Below are positions 12,950 through 13,408 of a stretch of 13,408 bases of DNA, piece after piece (the first letter of the stretch is position 1; each line of letters starts with the position of its first letter). The DNA lies in contig CAMLNH010000027.1 of NCBI GenBank assembly GCA_946481355.1, positions 1-13,408 of the forward strand, given 5' to 3'. The notes below the pieces were generated by a model that was not told the DNA's origin, searched no databases, and worked only from the letters and a program-made list of their open reading frames with translations. Source of the DNA: an uncultured Curvibacter sp. (GTDB lineage Bacteria > Pseudomonadota > Gammaproteobacteria > Burkholderiales > Burkholderiaceae). A program made the position numbers and the translations under genes.

Positions 12950-13408
12950 ATGACTGCCCCCACCCTGGAATTCTTCGCCGAGCTGTCCGTGGACGTCGGC
13001 ACGCCGCAGGAAGTCGGCGCCACCGTGCACGGCCAGCGCCGCCTCATCCCCATCCTGGGCGGCACGGCGCGCGGCGCGGGCTGGACCGCGCGCGTGCTGC
13101 CCGGCGGCGCCGACTACCAGCTCATCGTGAGCCCGCGCCTGGCCGAGCTCGACGCGCGCTACGTGCTCGAGACCGACGCCGGTGATCTGATCTATGTGCG
13201 CAACCACGCCCTGCGCGCCGCCGCGCCCGAGGTCACCGCGCGCCTGCTGCGCGGAGAGCCCGTGGACCCGGCGCAGGTCTATTTCCGCTGCAGCCCGAGC
13301 TTCGAGACGGCCTCGTCCGCGCTGGGCTGGATCGCCGAACGCCTCTTCATCGGCAGCGGCGTGCGCCGGCCCGAGCGCGTGGAGATGCAGTTTTTCACCG
13401 TGAACTGA
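12950..13408 (+). CDS. DUF3237/UPF0311 family protein
   Basis: 152 aa, complete; its TGA ends at the last base of the window. The pattern fits DUF3237: a first strand LEFFAELSVDVG, then RRLIPILGGTARG, DYQLIVSPRLAELDARYVLE, DLIYVRNHALRA, a VYFRCSPSFETAS segment, and LGWIAERLFIGSG near the end. The family forms a small beta barrel and has no firm biochemical role. Length is normal for the family. It is divergent from the LuxR-type gene, with a perfect dyad between, so the pair is likely a regulator and its target. What follows downstream is outside the window. Confidence 0.85.
   Translation: MTAPTLEFFAELSVDVGTPQEVGATVHGQRRLIPILGGTARGAGWTARVLPGGADYQLIVSPRLAELDARYVLETDAGDLIYVRNHALRAAAPEVTARLLRGEPVDPAQVYFRCSPSFETASSALGWIAERLFIGSGVRRPERVEMQFFTVN

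Overview
The window is GC-rich, very compact chromosomal DNA. Gene content and codon use suggest a flagellated betaproteobacterium, most likely Burkholderiales near Comamonadaceae. This placement is inferred from gene style only; no rRNA or species marker is present. No phage, IS transposase, tRNA, rRNA or CRISPR array was seen.

Layout. (1) 1-4518, + strand: the end of a flagellar operon, with the flgI 3' end, flgJ (rod cap plus muramidase), flgK (hook-filament junction) and flgL (second junction protein). FlgJ and flgK overlap by ATGA. FlgK and flgL are split by a 268-bp foldback element (E1, 3031-3298). (2) 4568-5719: a degenerate-EAL/HDOD signalling protein that converges on the next gene with only 3 nt between stop codons. 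(3) 5723-7132, - strand: a MocR-type regulator (GntR winged helix fused to an aminotransferase fold). It is divergent from a tightly packed + strand operon: an EamA/DMT permease, a fold-type I aminotransferase, a PhzF-family protein and a VOC/glyoxalase-like protein (7241-11016). Every junction in that operon is a 4-bp ATGA or GTGA overlap if a 21-codon bridging mini-ORF (9372-9437) is counted. A 10-bp inverted repeat in the divergent promoter is a good operator candidate. (4) 11082-11750: a histidine-phosphatase-fold protein lacking the usual second catalytic His. (5) 11754-12088: a second foldback element (E2) between convergent genes. (6) 12088-12867, - strand: a LuxR-type regulator, divergent from a DUF3237/UPF0311 gene (12950-13408), with a 22-bp dyad between them.

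The most unusual content is the pair E1/E2. They lie almost 9 kb apart in opposite orientation. Both have long terminal inverted repeats opening with AGRGCCTGTTMAC and both carry the same ungapped 54-bp core (44/54 identical). The arms around the core differ in sequence between the copies yet are self-complementary within each copy, and one pair in the core hairpin shows a compensatory G-C to C-G change. Both sit exactly at gene 3' ends. This looks like a family of structure-selected, non-coding, possibly MITE-like elements that may act as transcript ends.

The MocR-EamA-aminotransferase-PhzF-VOC block reads as a self-regulated pathway for transport and conversion of an amino acid or related amine. 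The substrate cannot be told from sequence.
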